The notes beneath the pieces are model-generated. The model was not told the origin of the DNA, did not search any database, and saw only the letters and a list, made by a program, of their open reading frames with translations. Shown here one piece after another: positions 8,362-17,290 of a stretch of DNA of 64,000 nt (its first letter is position 1; each line of letters opens with the position of its first letter). The stretch comes from Pararhizobium sp. YC-54. GTDB lineage: Bacteria; Pseudomonadota; Alphaproteobacteria; Rhizobiales; Rhizobiaceae. The position numbers and the translations under genes were made by a program. The stretch is taken from contig NZ_JAOYTH010000012.1 in the NCBI RefSeq assembly GCF_025847205.1, positions 124,001 to 188,000 on the forward strand, read 5' to 3'.

Positions 8362-8613
8362 TTAAACTTCGGTTTCCAGCAGGGCCGAGACAGGGACCTG
8401 GAGCGCCGCTGCAATTCTTCTCAACTTGGCCGGATCGGCATCGCTGCCGTCTTCGACGGCGGATATCTCGGAGTTCGCCAGTCCGCATGTCACGGCAAGG
8501 TCTTCTATGCTGTAACCGGCCGATTCACGATAGGCTTTGACCCGAGATGCTGCGGTTCCGCTAGAAATTGCGCCGAAGCCAAGATCGTTGAAATTGTTGA
8601 CTGCAATGGACAT
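8362..8613 (-). CDS. small XRE-type helix-turn-helix regulator
   Basis: An 83-residue protein that is essentially one Cro/CI-type helix-turn-helix domain. RVKAYRESAGYSIEDLAVTCGLANSEISAVEDG covers helices 1-4, and DPAKLRRIAAALQVPVSALL completes the fold. AGGAG lies six bases before the ATG. The N-terminal 25 residues (MSIAVNNFNDLGFGAIS...) are not part of the domain. It stands alone with no toxin-like partner on either side, so an antitoxin role is not supported. Targets are unknown. Confidence 0.8.
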   Translation of the reverse strand: MSIAVNNFNDLGFGAISSGTAASRVKAYRESAGYSIEDLAVTCGLANSEISAVEDGSDADPAKLRRIAAALQVPVSALLETEV

Positions 8614-8855
8614 GGAAGTCTCCTGTTGTTCATGATCGGACGTGTGTGTTTTTCGTTCCCCGTTTTAGGACTGACCGCAAAAAATACGATCTCCTTCTAT
8701 TGCTGCAGCGCGTCATCGACAAGCAAATATTGCTGCAACCGCTCGGTGTTCCAGCTTTCGGGGCTTTAGCCCAGCTCGGTCCAGGTTTGGAAAATTCAAT
8801 CAAAGCAAGGGCCTGCGGCCACTGACTCTCGACTTCAACTGGTGTGGGCGAAGCA

Positions 8856-9140
8856 TTATTTTGTGATGCGAAACCCTAAGGGTACGTCGTCAACGAGAGC
8901 CGATTCCGTCTCGATATTGGCGACAGACGCACCGGGAGGACCGCGCCAGCAGCGCTCCAGCATAGTGCTCACGGCTGCGGCCGGCCCGCAGATCAAAGCC
9001 GTCACGGATCCATCGGCTTCGTTGCGGACCCAGCCTGTCAAACCAAGCCTTTGCGCCTGACCCCGCGTCCAAAACCGAAAACCGACGCCCTGGACACGCC
9101 CGGTTATGCGAACCAGCGCCGCTTTGGCTTCATCCGTCAT
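8856..9140 (-). CDS. acyP: acylphosphatase
   Basis: A 94-residue enzyme that hydrolyses the carboxyl-phosphate bond of acyl phosphates. The family motif [12 protein letters not shown] gives the phosphate-binding loop with catalytic Arg22, and the catalytic Asn40 lies in [11 protein letters not shown]. The length is normal for the family. I take the ATG at 9140; a longer frame upstream adds 23 residues unlike any acylphosphatase. It is a single-gene unit. Confidence 0.92.
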   Translation of the reverse strand: MTDEAKAALVRITGRVQGVGFRFWTRGQAQRLGLTGWVRNEADGSVTALICGPAAAVSTMLERCWRGPPGASVANIETESALVDDVPLGFRITK

Positions 9141-9278
9141 GACCGTCTCCCTCAATTCCAGTGACAACAATCTGGAGCGGACACTGGATATTGCAAGCGT
9201 GTTTTCCAAGGCGGCCTTCCCCTGCTATTGGAAGGCCGGCCTTGGCCGAAACACCAGGCCCCCGATAAGATCGTAACG

Positions 9279-9497
9279 ATGGATGTGCTGATGGATACCG
9301 TGGAAATCAATGGCCGTAGCGATTTTGCCCTTTGGGCAATTCAGCGGGCACAGGAAATCGTCATGGCCGAGGGTGCGGCACTGGCACTGGCTGCCCGCGA
9401 TATGAACGAAGAAGCCCTCAAGGAGAATGGCGCCGCACTTGGCAAGGCCATTGCAGATGCGATGCTAGAGGTCTTCGATGGTCTGATGACCGAGTGA
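9279..9497 (+). CDS. small conserved-looking hypothetical protein
   Basis: A 72-residue, acidic, alanine-rich and mostly helical protein (MDVLMDTVEINGRSDFALWAIQRAQEIV...). I do not recognise a family. The frame uses typical host codons and fills the space between acyP and the convergent binding-protein gene. The ribosome binding site is weak. The start could be 17 codons earlier at 9228, but the sequence MEGRPWPKHQ... there reads like non-coding. It may be a cytoplasmic accessory protein, and no function can be inferred. Confidence 0.5.
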   Translation: MDVLMDTVEINGRSDFALWAIQRAQEIVMAEGAALALAARDMNEEALKENGAALGKAIADAMLEVFDGLMTE

Positions 9498-9575
9498 TAC
9501 AAGATATCCGGCGAGCATCGCTGTCCGCCGGACCAATATCGATGTAGCGATTTTCAGGAACAGGCCGGCTGCGCC

Positions 9576-10433
9576 TTAAAGCGGTGTAACGTCGAACCCG
9601 AACCACTTCTCCGACAGTGCCTTGATGGTGCCATCTGCCTTGGCGGCGGCGATTGCGGCATTGAACATGGCCTTGAGTTCCGGATCGGTCTTGCGCAGAC
9701 CGACCGAGCTGCCACGTCCGAGAAAACCGCCCTGGAAGCGCGGACCGGCCGTCGTCATGTCCTCGTTGCCGGGCTTTTCGGATGCCGTCGTCAGGTAGGC
9801 CATGGACGCCATGACGAGATCGACGCGGCCGGCGGCGAGATCAAGATCGTGCTCTTCCGTCGTCTTGTATTCGCGAACCTCGACCACGCCTTTCAGAAAT
9901 TTATCGACGAAGGATGCACCGGTCGATGCCGTCTGCACGCCGATAATCTTGCCCTGCAGCATCGGCTTGACCTTCTCAAGGATGCTCATGGCGCCGGCCT
10001 CGTTCGAGGCGAGCGAGAAGACTTCACCCTTGGATGGCATGCCGGCAAGCGGGCTCGACTTCAGCGTGGCAAAGGCCTGGCCGGTCGAGCCGTAGGAATT
10101 GCTGAAGTCGATGACCTTCTCACGCTTTTCGGTCGCCGACATGCCGGAGACGATCGCGTCGAATTTTCCTGCGTTCAGCGCCGGGATCATGCCGTCGAAA
10201 TTCTGAACGACGATCTCGCACTCCACCTTCATATGGTCACAGAGATACTTGCTCAATTCGATCTCATAACCATCCAGCGTGCCGTCCGGCCTGGTGAAAT
10301 TGTAGGGCTTGAACGCACCTTCGGTCGCAATGGTCACATGCGTCCACTTCTTCTCCTCCGCCTGGGCACCAGCCGATGCCAGCATCAGCGCGGAAAAACA
10401 CGCTGCCTTGAAGATTGTTGTCATCGTTTTCAT
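9576..10433 (-). CDS. amino-acid-type ABC transporter periplasmic binding protein (SBP family 3)
   Basis: A 285-residue binding protein of the lysine/arginine/ornithine and opine group. The signal peptide ends ASAGAQAEE. The mature protein begins VTIATEGAFKPYNF and has DGYEIELSKYLCDHM, FDAIVSGMSATEKREKVIDFS and the C-terminal NAAIAAAKADGTIKALSEKWFG, all family 3 features. It is the last gene of the operon M20 amidohydrolase, permease, permease, ATPase, binding protein. The true ligand is unknown. Because the operon starts with an AbgB-like amidohydrolase, an N-acyl or amide-linked amino acid is plausible. Confidence 0.92.
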   Translation of the reverse strand: MKTMTTIFKAACFSALMLASAGAQAEEKKWTHVTIATEGAFKPYNFTRPDGTLDGYEIELSKYLCDHMKVECEIVVQNFDGMIPALNAGKFDAIVSGMSATEKREKVIDFSNSYGSTGQAFATLKSSPLAGMPSKGEVFSLASNEAGAMSILEKVKPMLQGKIIGVQTASTGASFVDKFLKGVVEVREYKTTEEHDLDLAAGRVDLVMASMAYLTTASEKPGNEDMTTAGPRFQGGFLGRGSSVGLRKTDPELKAMFNAAIAAAKADGTIKALSEKWFGFDVTPL

Positions 10434-10479
10434 TGTTGCATTCCCCTTTTTTGGTCGGTTGTTGGAATAGTCGCGGCGC

Positions 10480-11262
10480 TCATCCTTTGATGAACTGCCG
10501 GAAACGGTCGGATCTGGAATTCTCGAAAACGTCCCTCGGACTGCCGTCTTCCTCGACGAGGCCCTTGTGCAGGAAGATCACCCGGCTCGAAACATCGCGG
10601 GCAAAGCCCATCTCGTGGGTGACGATCAGCATGGTGCGCCCCTCTTCAGCGAGCGACCGCATGACACGCAGCACTTCGCCGACAAGCTCGGGATCGAGCG
10701 CCGACGTCGGCTCATCGAACAGCATGACGTCCGGCCGCATGGCGAGCGCACGGGCAATCGCCGCGCGCTGCTGCTGGCCACCGGAAAGATGGGATGGATA
10801 CTGATTGCGCTTGTCAGCTATGCCCACCTTGGCAAGCAGCGCTTCGGCCTCCTCGATGCACTCCTTGCGCGGCCTTTTCTGAACGTGCACGGGGGCTTCG
10901 ATGACATTCTCGAGAATGGTCTTGTGGGTCCAGAGGTTGAAGCTCTGGAACACCATGCCGAGCTTTGAGCGGACACGATCAACCTGCGCAATGTCGGCCG
11001 GTTTGCTCTTGCCGTTTCGGACCGGCAGCATCCGGATTGTTTCGCCGCTGACGGTGACGCTACCGGAATCGGGCGTTTCCAGCATGTTGATGCAACGCAG
11101 AAACGTCGATTTGCCGGAACCGGAAGAGCCGAGGATCGAAACGACTTCGCCTTCCCTCGCATCGAGCGAAATCCCCTTGAGGACCTCGATTGCGCCGAAA
11201 CTCTTGTGGAGATCCTTGACGCTCAGCGCCAGCGATTTTGCCGCAGACAATGGAAGGTTCAT
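10480..11262 (-). CDS. polar amino-acid ABC transporter ATP-binding protein (HisP/OccP type)
   Basis: A 260-residue ATPase with Walker [10 protein letters not shown] at residues 45-53, the HisP-type insertion [31 protein letters not shown], signature [15 protein letters not shown], Walker [15 protein letters not shown] and switch IVTHEMGFA. The start has AGGAG upstream and overlaps the permease stop by four bases. It should energise the two permeases encoded immediately upstream. Confidence 0.93.
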   Translation of the reverse strand: MNLPLSAAKSLALSVKDLHKSFGAIEVLKGISLDAREGEVVSILGSSGSGKSTFLRCINMLETPDSGSVTVSGETIRMLPVRNGKSKPADIAQVDRVRSKLGMVFQSFNLWTHKTILENVIEAPVHVQKRPRKECIEEAEALLAKVGIADKRNQYPSHLSGGQQQRAAIARALAMRPDVMLFDEPTSALDPELVGEVLRVMRSLAEEGRTMLIVTHEMGFARDVSSRVIFLHKGLVEEDGSPRDVFENSRSDRFRQFIKG

Positions 11263-11984
11263 CGCGCATCTCCTGCAATAGCCGCCTGCGCGGCGTTTTC
11301 CGGTTGCCGCAAGTGCGGACTGAGCTTGAATTCGACCAACTGCACCAAACGCGTCAGAAGGAAATTGATCGTCAGGTAAATGAAGCCCGCCACGACAAAC
11401 ACTTCGATGGCGCGGTAGGTCTCGGAGATGATCCGGGCGGCAACGCCTGTGACTTCCATGAGCGTGATGATGGAGGCCAGCGACGTTGCCTTGATCATCG
11501 AGATCATCTCATTGCCGTAACCCGGCAGTGCCTGGCGGATCGCCAAGGGCAGCACGATGCGGCGAAAGACCATCAATCGCGGCATGCCGCAGGCGCGCGC
11601 CGCCTCGACCTGTCCGTGCGGAACCGACAACAAACCGCCACGAATGATTTCGCTGGCATAGGCGGCCGTGTTGAGGCTGAGCGCCATCACCGCACACCAG
11701 TAGGCTTCGCGAAGCACCGGCCAGAAAATGCTATGGCGGATGGCCGGAAACTGGCTGAGGCCGTAGTAGATCAGGAAGATCTGGACGAGCAGCGGCGTAC
11801 CGCGAAAGACGAAGACATAGGCACGGGCAAACCAATCGAGAACCACGATGCCCGAGGTACGCGCGAGAGCCAGAGCCAAAGCCAATATGGCGCCCAAGGC
11901 GATCGATGTGCCGGCAAGAGCCAGCGTCAGCGGCAGGGCCGAAACGAGGCTGACAAACGTTTCCTGTGTAAAGTCCCAATCCAT
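11259..11984 (-). CDS. polar amino-acid ABC transporter permease (HisM/OccM type)
   Basis: A 241-residue inner-membrane permease with about five membrane spans. The conserved loop [35 protein letters not shown] marks the ATPase contact. GAGGAG precedes the ATG. It overlaps both neighbours (one base with the other permease, four bases with the ATPase), indicating tight coupling. It pairs with the following permease to form the heterodimeric channel. Confidence 0.92.
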   Translation of the reverse strand: MDWDFTQETFVSLVSALPLTLALAGTSIALGAILALALALARTSGIVVLDWFARAYVFVFRGTPLLVQIFLIYYGLSQFPAIRHSIFWPVLREAYWCAVMALSLNTAAYASEIIRGGLLSVPHGQVEAARACGMPRLMVFRRIVLPLAIRQALPGYGNEMISMIKATSLASIITLMEVTGVAARIISETYRAIEVFVVAGFIYLTINFLLTRLVQLVEFKLSPHLRQPENAAQAAIAGDAR

Positions 11985-12703
11985 CAGCCTCTCCTCACGC
12001 CGCGGCTGAAATGACGCTCAGCCTGCCGCATGGCAATGCTGGAGACAGTCGAGATGGCGAGGTAGATCAAGCCGGCGATCAGGTAGAAGTCGAAGGGCAG
12101 GCCGGTCGAGCCGGCGCCGATCTGCGACTGACGCAAAAGCTCGACCACGCCGGTGATGGAGACCAGCGCGGACTCCTTCAGGACGACCTGCCAGACATTG
12201 CCGAGGCCTGGGAGCGCATGACGCAATGTCAAAGGTGCGACGATGCGTCGGAAGCGCAACGCGCGCGACATGCCGCAGGCAATCGCCGCTTCGATCTCGC
12301 CGCGATGGACCGCCTTGAATGCGCCGCGAAAGACTTCCGTGTGCTGCGCACCCGACGTGATCCCGACAGCAAGCGCACCTGCGAGAAAACCGGGGAAACT
12401 GATGAACCCTTCTGCACCGAAGAGCCTGCCGATCGATGTGATTGCAGCGCTTCCGCCGAAGTAGAGAAGATAGATGACCAGGAGATCCGGTATGCCACGC
12501 AAGACGGTCGTATAGGCGTCGGCGGCGACACGCAGCCCCCTGCCGCCGGAAATCTTCGCCCAGGCACCGAATGTGCCGATGACGGCACCGATCGTATAGC
12601 CTGACAGCGCGATGAGGATCGTCATCCAGGCGCCGGCAAGCAGCGCCTTTGCCCAGCCATCAGGGCCGAAGCTCAGAAGTTCGAGAAACCCCGGCTGGGT
12701 CAT
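11984..12703 (-). CDS. polar amino-acid ABC transporter permease (HisQ/OccQ type)
   Basis: A 239-residue inner-membrane permease with the family loop TEVFRGAFKAVHRGEIEAAIACGMSRALRFRRIVAP. It forms the second half of the channel with the 241-residue permease. It follows the M20 amidohydrolase by 51 bases on the same strand and its stop shares a base with the next start. GGAG lies about eleven bases upstream of the ATG. Confidence 0.92.
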   Translation of the reverse strand: MTQPGFLELLSFGPDGWAKALLAGAWMTILIALSGYTIGAVIGTFGAWAKISGGRGLRVAADAYTTVLRGIPDLLVIYLLYFGGSAAITSIGRLFGAEGFISFPGFLAGALAVGITSGAQHTEVFRGAFKAVHRGEIEAAIACGMSRALRFRRIVAPLTLRHALPGLGNVWQVVLKESALVSITGVVELLRQSQIGAGSTGLPFDFYLIAGLIYLAISTVSSIAMRQAERHFSRGVRRG

Positions 12704-12754
12704 GACGGGTCCGCTCCGGATGGGAGACTGGCTCCCTGACTTTGAAGGACTGGC

Positions 12755-14182
12755 TTATCGGCCATTGCTGTTCTCCGGCAGGGGTGGCGAAACGTCATCC
12801 GGGATCGGATTGACGAAGGGATTTCCATCAAGGCGCGCCCTGTGGTCCGCCTTGGCGGCCTCGATCAGGGCCGGATCGGCGATCAGGTCGAGGGCTGTGC
12901 TCGCCATGACCTTTGCCGCGTGCTCCATGCCCTTGTGCGCTGCGGGCAGTTTGCCCTGTGCCACCAGCTGCCAGGAATGGCCGGGCGTGCCGATAGCATA
13001 GGTTGCGCCACGCATCTGCACGGTCGGAACGACCCAGCTGACCGTGCCGACATCGGTCGAGCCGACAATCGAGCCATCGCCGCCGCCCAGCGGATAGATG
13101 AGATCGCAGAGCGCCTGCCCCTTCTTCGGCCTGATGCCGAAGCGCGCATAGGATGCTGCGATATCTTCCTGCGAGAATGTCTGCTGGAATTTCAACGCCG
13201 CGGCATTGTCTGCTTCATCGAAGGCGGGCGGTCCGAGGCGCTGGAGGTTGGCGAACATGCACTCCTCAAGCGGCGTATTGCCGACGAGATTGGCATCGCC
13301 ACTGACGACTTCGCTGCGCACTGCCGTTTCGGTCATCAGGGCAGCGCCCTCGGCGATCTTCTTGACACGCGCGACCAGGCTTAGCAATTCGGTCAGCGTC
13401 CGCGCGCGGATGAGATAGCGCACCGTCGCACGGGCCTGGACGACATTCGGCGCGGCGCCACCGGCATCGGTGATCGCATAGTGAACCCGTGCCGACGAGG
13501 GCATGTGCTCGCGCATGTAGTTGACGCCGACATTCATCAGTTCGACGGCATCGAGCGCGCTGCGGCCGAGATGCGGCGTTGCCGAAGCATGCGAGGCGCG
13601 GCCGCTGAAGTGAAAATTAAGCTCGTTGCAGGCCAGCGATATCGGGTTGTTGACGCCGGAAAACGCTGCCGGATGCCAGGATATGGCAATATCCACGTCA
13701 TCGAAAACACCCGCCCGAACCATGAAACCCTTGGACGAGCCGCCCTCCTCGGCGGGGCAGCCGTAATAGCGCACACGCCCTTTCATGCCGTTTGCCTTAA
13801 GGAAATCCTTGACCGCAGCTGCGGCCATCATCGAGCCGGAACCCAAAAGGTTGTGACCGCAGCCGTGACCATTGCCGCCGGAGACCAGCGGCCGCTCCTC
13901 GGCGACGCCAGCTTCCTGGCTCAGACCCGGCAAGGCATCGAACTCGCCGAGAATGGCAATCACCGGACCGCCTTCGCCTGCCTCCCCCATGACGGCCGTG
14001 GGAAGGCCAGCGACATCGCGTTCGACGCGGAAACCTTCCTCAGTCAGCAGGCGGGCATGCTCCTCGCAGGCGCGGAATTCCTCGTAGTTCGTTTCAGGCG
14101 CATCCCAGACACGGTCGCTGAGCGTGAAGAACGCCTCACGTTTCGCTTCGACGAAATCCCAGACGGAATCGGAGTTTTTCAT
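12755..14182 (-). CDS. M20-family amidohydrolase (AbgB-like)
   Basis: A 475-residue cytoplasmic metallohydrolase. GHGCGHNLLG supplies a metal-binding histidine, CPAEEGGSSKG contains the Glu-Glu catalytic/metal pair, and AISWHPAAFSG the next histidine. The dimerisation domain (HFSGRASHASATPHLG) sits near residues 195-210, as in AbgB and other p-aminobenzoyl-glutamate or N-acyl-amino-acid hydrolases. It is the first gene of the ABC operon, so the imported compound is probably its substrate. No strong ribosome binding site is visible before the ATG. A 12-base palindrome lies 35 bases upstream. The exact amide substrate cannot be read from the sequence. Confidence 0.88.
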   Translation of the reverse strand: MKNSDSVWDFVEAKREAFFTLSDRVWDAPETNYEEFRACEEHARLLTEEGFRVERDVAGLPTAVMGEAGEGGPVIAILGEFDALPGLSQEAGVAEERPLVSGGNGHGCGHNLLGSGSMMAAAAVKDFLKANGMKGRVRYYGCPAEEGGSSKGFMVRAGVFDDVDIAISWHPAAFSGVNNPISLACNELNFHFSGRASHASATPHLGRSALDAVELMNVGVNYMREHMPSSARVHYAITDAGGAAPNVVQARATVRYLIRARTLTELLSLVARVKKIAEGAALMTETAVRSEVVSGDANLVGNTPLEECMFANLQRLGPPAFDEADNAAALKFQQTFSQEDIAASYARFGIRPKKGQALCDLIYPLGGGDGSIVGSTDVGTVSWVVPTVQMRGATYAIGTPGHSWQLVAQGKLPAAHKGMEHAAKVMASTALDLIADPALIEAAKADHRARLDGNPFVNPIPDDVSPPLPENSNGR

Positions 14183-14217
14183 GGCGTTGCGGGCTCGCTT
14201 GTCTTATAGTTACCAAT

Positions 14218-14266
14218 ATTGGCGCCAATTTAGGATACAAAAATAAATTGCGCAACAGGCGCCAAT
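14218..14266. promoter_or_regulatory. palindromic operator, probably for the divergent GntR regulator
   Basis: A perfect 12-base palindrome ATTGGCGCCAAT (14218-14229) is followed by a second copy of its right part, GGCGCCAAT, at 14258-14266. The copies are 37 bases apart, about three and a half helical turns. Both lie between the amidohydrolase operon and the gntR gene. Assignment to that regulator is by position. Confidence 0.6.
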
Positions 14267-14369
14267 GAATAATTTTAATTGGGCCATCTGCGTTGCAATT
14301 GCCGAAACTCGGTTACAAGAAAAATTCGGATCGGCATGCGCCTCCCGTCTATGACAACAGGAAGAATTC

Positions 14370-15017
14370 ATGAGCGAAGTTCAAAGCGAAACGGCTGCCG
14401 GACCCGAGGAACGGGACGTCACCGAACTTGTTCTTCAAGACATCCTGACGGGCATGCTGCCTGCGGGTACCTGGCTGAAACAGATCGATCTGGAGCGCCG
14501 GTATGACTGTACAAGACCGGAAGTGCGCCGCGCGCTTGACCGCCTCTCACAGAAGCGGCTGGTGGCCCACGTGCCCAATCGCGGCTACCACGTTTACCAG
14601 CCGGATGACCGGCGCGCAAAGGAAGTCGGCGATATCCGCGTCATTCTCGAAACCGCCGTTGCCGACATGATGGTGGCCAATGCAACCGCCGACAGCATCG
14701 CTACGTTGCGCGGGCTTGCGAAATATTTCGACGAAATGACCCTGACGGGCACAATCCTGGAGCACTACGAGGCCAATCTGGCCTTCCATCGCGAATTGCT
14801 GCTTCTGGGTGGCAATCAGGAATTGGTCGACCTGGTCTCGGAAATTCGCCAGCGCACATCGTCAGCCCCCGTTTCGCAATGGCGGACCCGGGCGCGTATC
14901 GAGAAATCCGGCCGCGAGCATCACATGATGATCGATGCGCTTGAAGCAGGGGACGCTGAGGAATTGAAGCGCCTTATCGCCCAGCATATCCGCCAGCCGG
15001 CCGACGCACCGAAGTAG
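14370..15017 (+). CDS. GntR-family transcriptional regulator (FadR/FCD type)
   Basis: A 215-residue regulator. The winged helix (VLQDILTGMLPAGTWLKQIDLERRYDCTRPEVRRALDRLSQKRLVAHVPNRGYHV) spans residues 20-80 and an all-helical FCD ligand domain follows, with metal-site-type histidines in LAFHRELLLLGG and GREHHMMIDALEAGD. AGGAAG precedes the ATG. It is transcribed away from the amidohydrolase/ABC operon and probably represses it until the transported compound or its product is present. Confidence 0.9.
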   Translation: MSEVQSETAAGPEERDVTELVLQDILTGMLPAGTWLKQIDLERRYDCTRPEVRRALDRLSQKRLVAHVPNRGYHVYQPDDRRAKEVGDIRVILETAVADMMVANATADSIATLRGLAKYFDEMTLTGTILEHYEANLAFHRELLLLGGNQELVDLVSEIRQRTSSAPVSQWRTRARIEKSGREHHMMIDALEAGDAEELKRLIAQHIRQPADAPK

Positions 15018-15156
15018 GCGCGAGCTTTCAGGAGGTTGTTACGCGCGCCGTTAGCGTTGTGCATGATCCTGCGCCCGAAATGGAGCCGGCTTGAACAGGG
15101 CCGGATCGTTGTAGATAATCGAAGAGAATTTCGGGCAATACGATCGGGAGTGCGTC

Positions 15157-15651
15157 TTGGAAACTGGTCATGACACGAGCCAACTCGAGATGGTCGTCCT
15201 GATGACGCCCGACATGGCCAATTTCAGCGGCAAGGTTCATGGCGGGGCGCTGCTCAATCTTCTCGACCGCGTCGCCTTTTCCTGTGCCTCGCGTTACTCG
15301 CAGGAATATGCCGTGACCCTGTCGGTCGATCAGGTGGTCTTCCGCCAGCCGATCCATGTGGGCGAACTCGTTACATTTCGCGCTTCGATCAATTATGCCG
15401 GCCGGACGTCGATGGAGGTCGGTATCCGGGTCGAAGCGGAGACCATCCGCACCGGCGAGCGACGGCATACCAATTCCTGCTATTTCACCATGGTTGCGGT
15501 CGACGCCGAAGGCCGCCCCACCAATGTACCCGCCTATAGGCCAAAGACCGGGGTCGCCAAGCGTCGCGAGCGCGCGGCTGAGGTCAGGCGCAGCCTGAGA
15601 CGCGAATTCGAAGAGCGCTTCAAAGCCGCAGGTTCCGAGCCCGAGGAATGA
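15157..15651 (+). CDS. acyl-CoA thioesterase (hotdog fold, YciA-like)
   Basis: A 164-residue single-hotdog thioesterase. NFSGKVHGGALLNLLDRVAF holds the catalytic Asp37, and SVDQVVFRQPIHVGELVTFRASINYAGRTSMEVGI is the usual long-strand region. The C-terminal 40 residues are highly charged (KRRERAAEVRRSLRREFEERFK), an extension seen in this subgroup. The start is a TTG at 15157 with GGGAG about seven bases upstream. The enzyme should hydrolyse short- or medium-chain acyl-CoAs in the cytoplasm. It is monocistronic and convergent with the glycanase gene. Confidence 0.87.
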   Translation: METGHDTSQLEMVVLMTPDMANFSGKVHGGALLNLLDRVAFSCASRYSQEYAVTLSVDQVVFRQPIHVGELVTFRASINYAGRTSMEVGIRVEAETIRTGERRHTNSCYFTMVAVDAEGRPTNVPAYRPKTGVAKRRERAAEVRRSLRREFEERFKAAGSEPEE

Positions 15652-15693
15652 CAAAGGCAGGCCTACTGCGTTGAAGCGCTTCCGGCGCTGACG

Positions 15694-17085
15694 TCAGGCA
15701 AGATCGTCCAGCGTATAGGCGCGGATATAGTCGATCTTCATTTCCGAACCGTCTGGAAGGCCGTCAGCCGGCGCGCCGGCCATGCCGCCGACGGCGAGGT
15801 TGACCAGCATGTACATCGGTTCGTGCATGTCGGAGGGCGTATCGGCGCGCGCGACGGCGACATCGTCGACATACCAGACGATCTCATCCTCCTGCCACAG
15901 GACGCCATAGGTATGAAAACCTGCCGTACCGGAGACGCTGACGGCGGTGGAAACGGACGTCTGGTGCCCGGTTTCGTTCGAGTGAACCGTCACATGCACG
16001 GTATTGGGATCCTGACCACGCATTTCCACGACATCCAGTTCCGGCGGCCAGGAGCCGTCTTGCGGAAGCAACCAGAAAGCAGGCCACACGCCTTTGTCTT
16101 CCGGCATGTCGGCACGGATTTCGAAATAGCCATAGGTCTGTGAAAAGGATGAATGCGTCGTCAGCATGCCGGACGTGTAATCGTACCCCTCGACCTCCGC
16201 GCTGATCGCGTCGGGCGTTTTCTCCGCCGTGATCGTCAACACGCCGTTGCTGATCGTAAACGGATTGCTGGCGGATGTCGGCGCATAGCGCGGATTGACA
16301 TACCATTGAAGCTCGCCGTTGCCCGATAACGTCGCACCCTTCTCAGGCGCCCACCAGTATTTTGCCTCCCAGACACCATCCGTCCCGCCCATCAGCCGAA
16401 GCGAATTGAAATTGTCGCCGAATGTCTGCGTCAGGGCGGAGCGATCGAGGCTCAATTCGAACTGGCCGGCATTCAGCTCGGCTGTGGTCGTATCGGCAAA
16501 CACCAGGCTTTCGCCGCCGCCGAGATCGAGCCTCAGATGCGCCCCTTCCTGCGTTGCGCTATCGAGAACCTTTTCAAAGGATGTCAGCGAATAGCCGTTC
16601 AGCCGGACGATATCGGTGCTGTCGAAATCAGCGATGAGATCGCTGCCATTGCCCTTGGTGAAAATGAAGGTATCCGCACCCGCACCGCCGATGAGTACAT
16701 CATTGCCGCCGCGGCCGTCCAATGTCTGCCGGCCGGAGGCCCCCTTGATGATATTGTCGGCGGCGTTTCCGAAGGCATAGCGCAGATTGCCGGTGACAGT
16801 CAGGTTTTCGAAATTTTCCGGCAGGGTGTAGCTCATCCAGGTGCTGATCGTGTCGATGCCCTGGCCTGCCGCCTCCTGGGCGCGGTTGATCGCCGAGTAG
16901 AGGTAGTAGATATCGTCGCCCGTGCCGCCGATCATCGTGACATTGACGGCACTATCGCCCCACATGGAATCATTGCCCGCCGTTCCATTGAGCGTCGGAC
17001 CGGAGCCGGTCGCGGAGAAAAACCCGGTCGAACTGTCGCTGTAAAACAAGGGTTGCCCAAGGGCGTTCAAAACGGTTTTGCGCAT
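15694..17085 (-). CDS. exsH: secreted GH16 endo-beta-glycanase with RTX-type repeats (ExsH-like)
   Basis: A 463-residue protein with two parts. Residues ~30-220 carry RTX-like calcium-binding repeats (GTAGNDSMWGD, GGTGDDIYYLY, GRGGNDVLIGGAGADTFIF). Residues ~240-460 form a GH16 catalytic domain whose signature ELDVVE puts the nucleophile at Glu349 and the acid/base at Glu354. There is no Sec signal, as expected for type I (PrsDE-like) secretion. The ribosome binding site AGGAG lies six bases before the ATG at 17085, so I prefer it to the ATG two codons earlier. ExsH cleaves nascent succinoglycan in Sinorhizobium, and the length is nearly the same. No type I exporter or exo genes are nearby. 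Confidence 0.85.
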   Translation of the reverse strand: MRKTVLNALGQPLFYSDSSTGFFSATGSGPTLNGTAGNDSMWGDSAVNVTMIGGTGDDIYYLYSAINRAQEAAGQGIDTISTWMSYTLPENFENLTVTGNLRYAFGNAADNIIKGASGRQTLDGRGGNDVLIGGAGADTFIFTKGNGSDLIADFDSTDIVRLNGYSLTSFEKVLDSATQEGAHLRLDLGGGESLVFADTTTAELNAGQFELSLDRSALTQTFGDNFNSLRLMGGTDGVWEAKYWWAPEKGATLSGNGELQWYVNPRYAPTSASNPFTISNGVLTITAEKTPDAISAEVEGYDYTSGMLTTHSSFSQTYGYFEIRADMPEDKGVWPAFWLLPQDGSWPPELDVVEMRGQDPNTVHVTVHSNETGHQTSVSTAVSVSGTAGFHTYGVLWQEDEIVWYVDDVAVARADTPSDMHEPMYMLVNLAVGGMAGAPADGLPDGSEMKIDYIRAYTLDDLA

Positions 17086-17290
17086 GATCATCTCCTGTCG
17101 TCCTGCTGATAACGGCCTGCGGCATCAGAAAACGAGACAGATGCCGCAGCCCACCCAAGCTAAAGCAGGCTGTCTCATCCCCCCATCACGGATTGCCATC
17201 ACACGCACAAAACCATCAAGCTGCGTTAACAGGCAGACAAGCGATCCCGTTCTGGATCAAATGTGATCGATTTCGGAACAGGGGCGCGGC

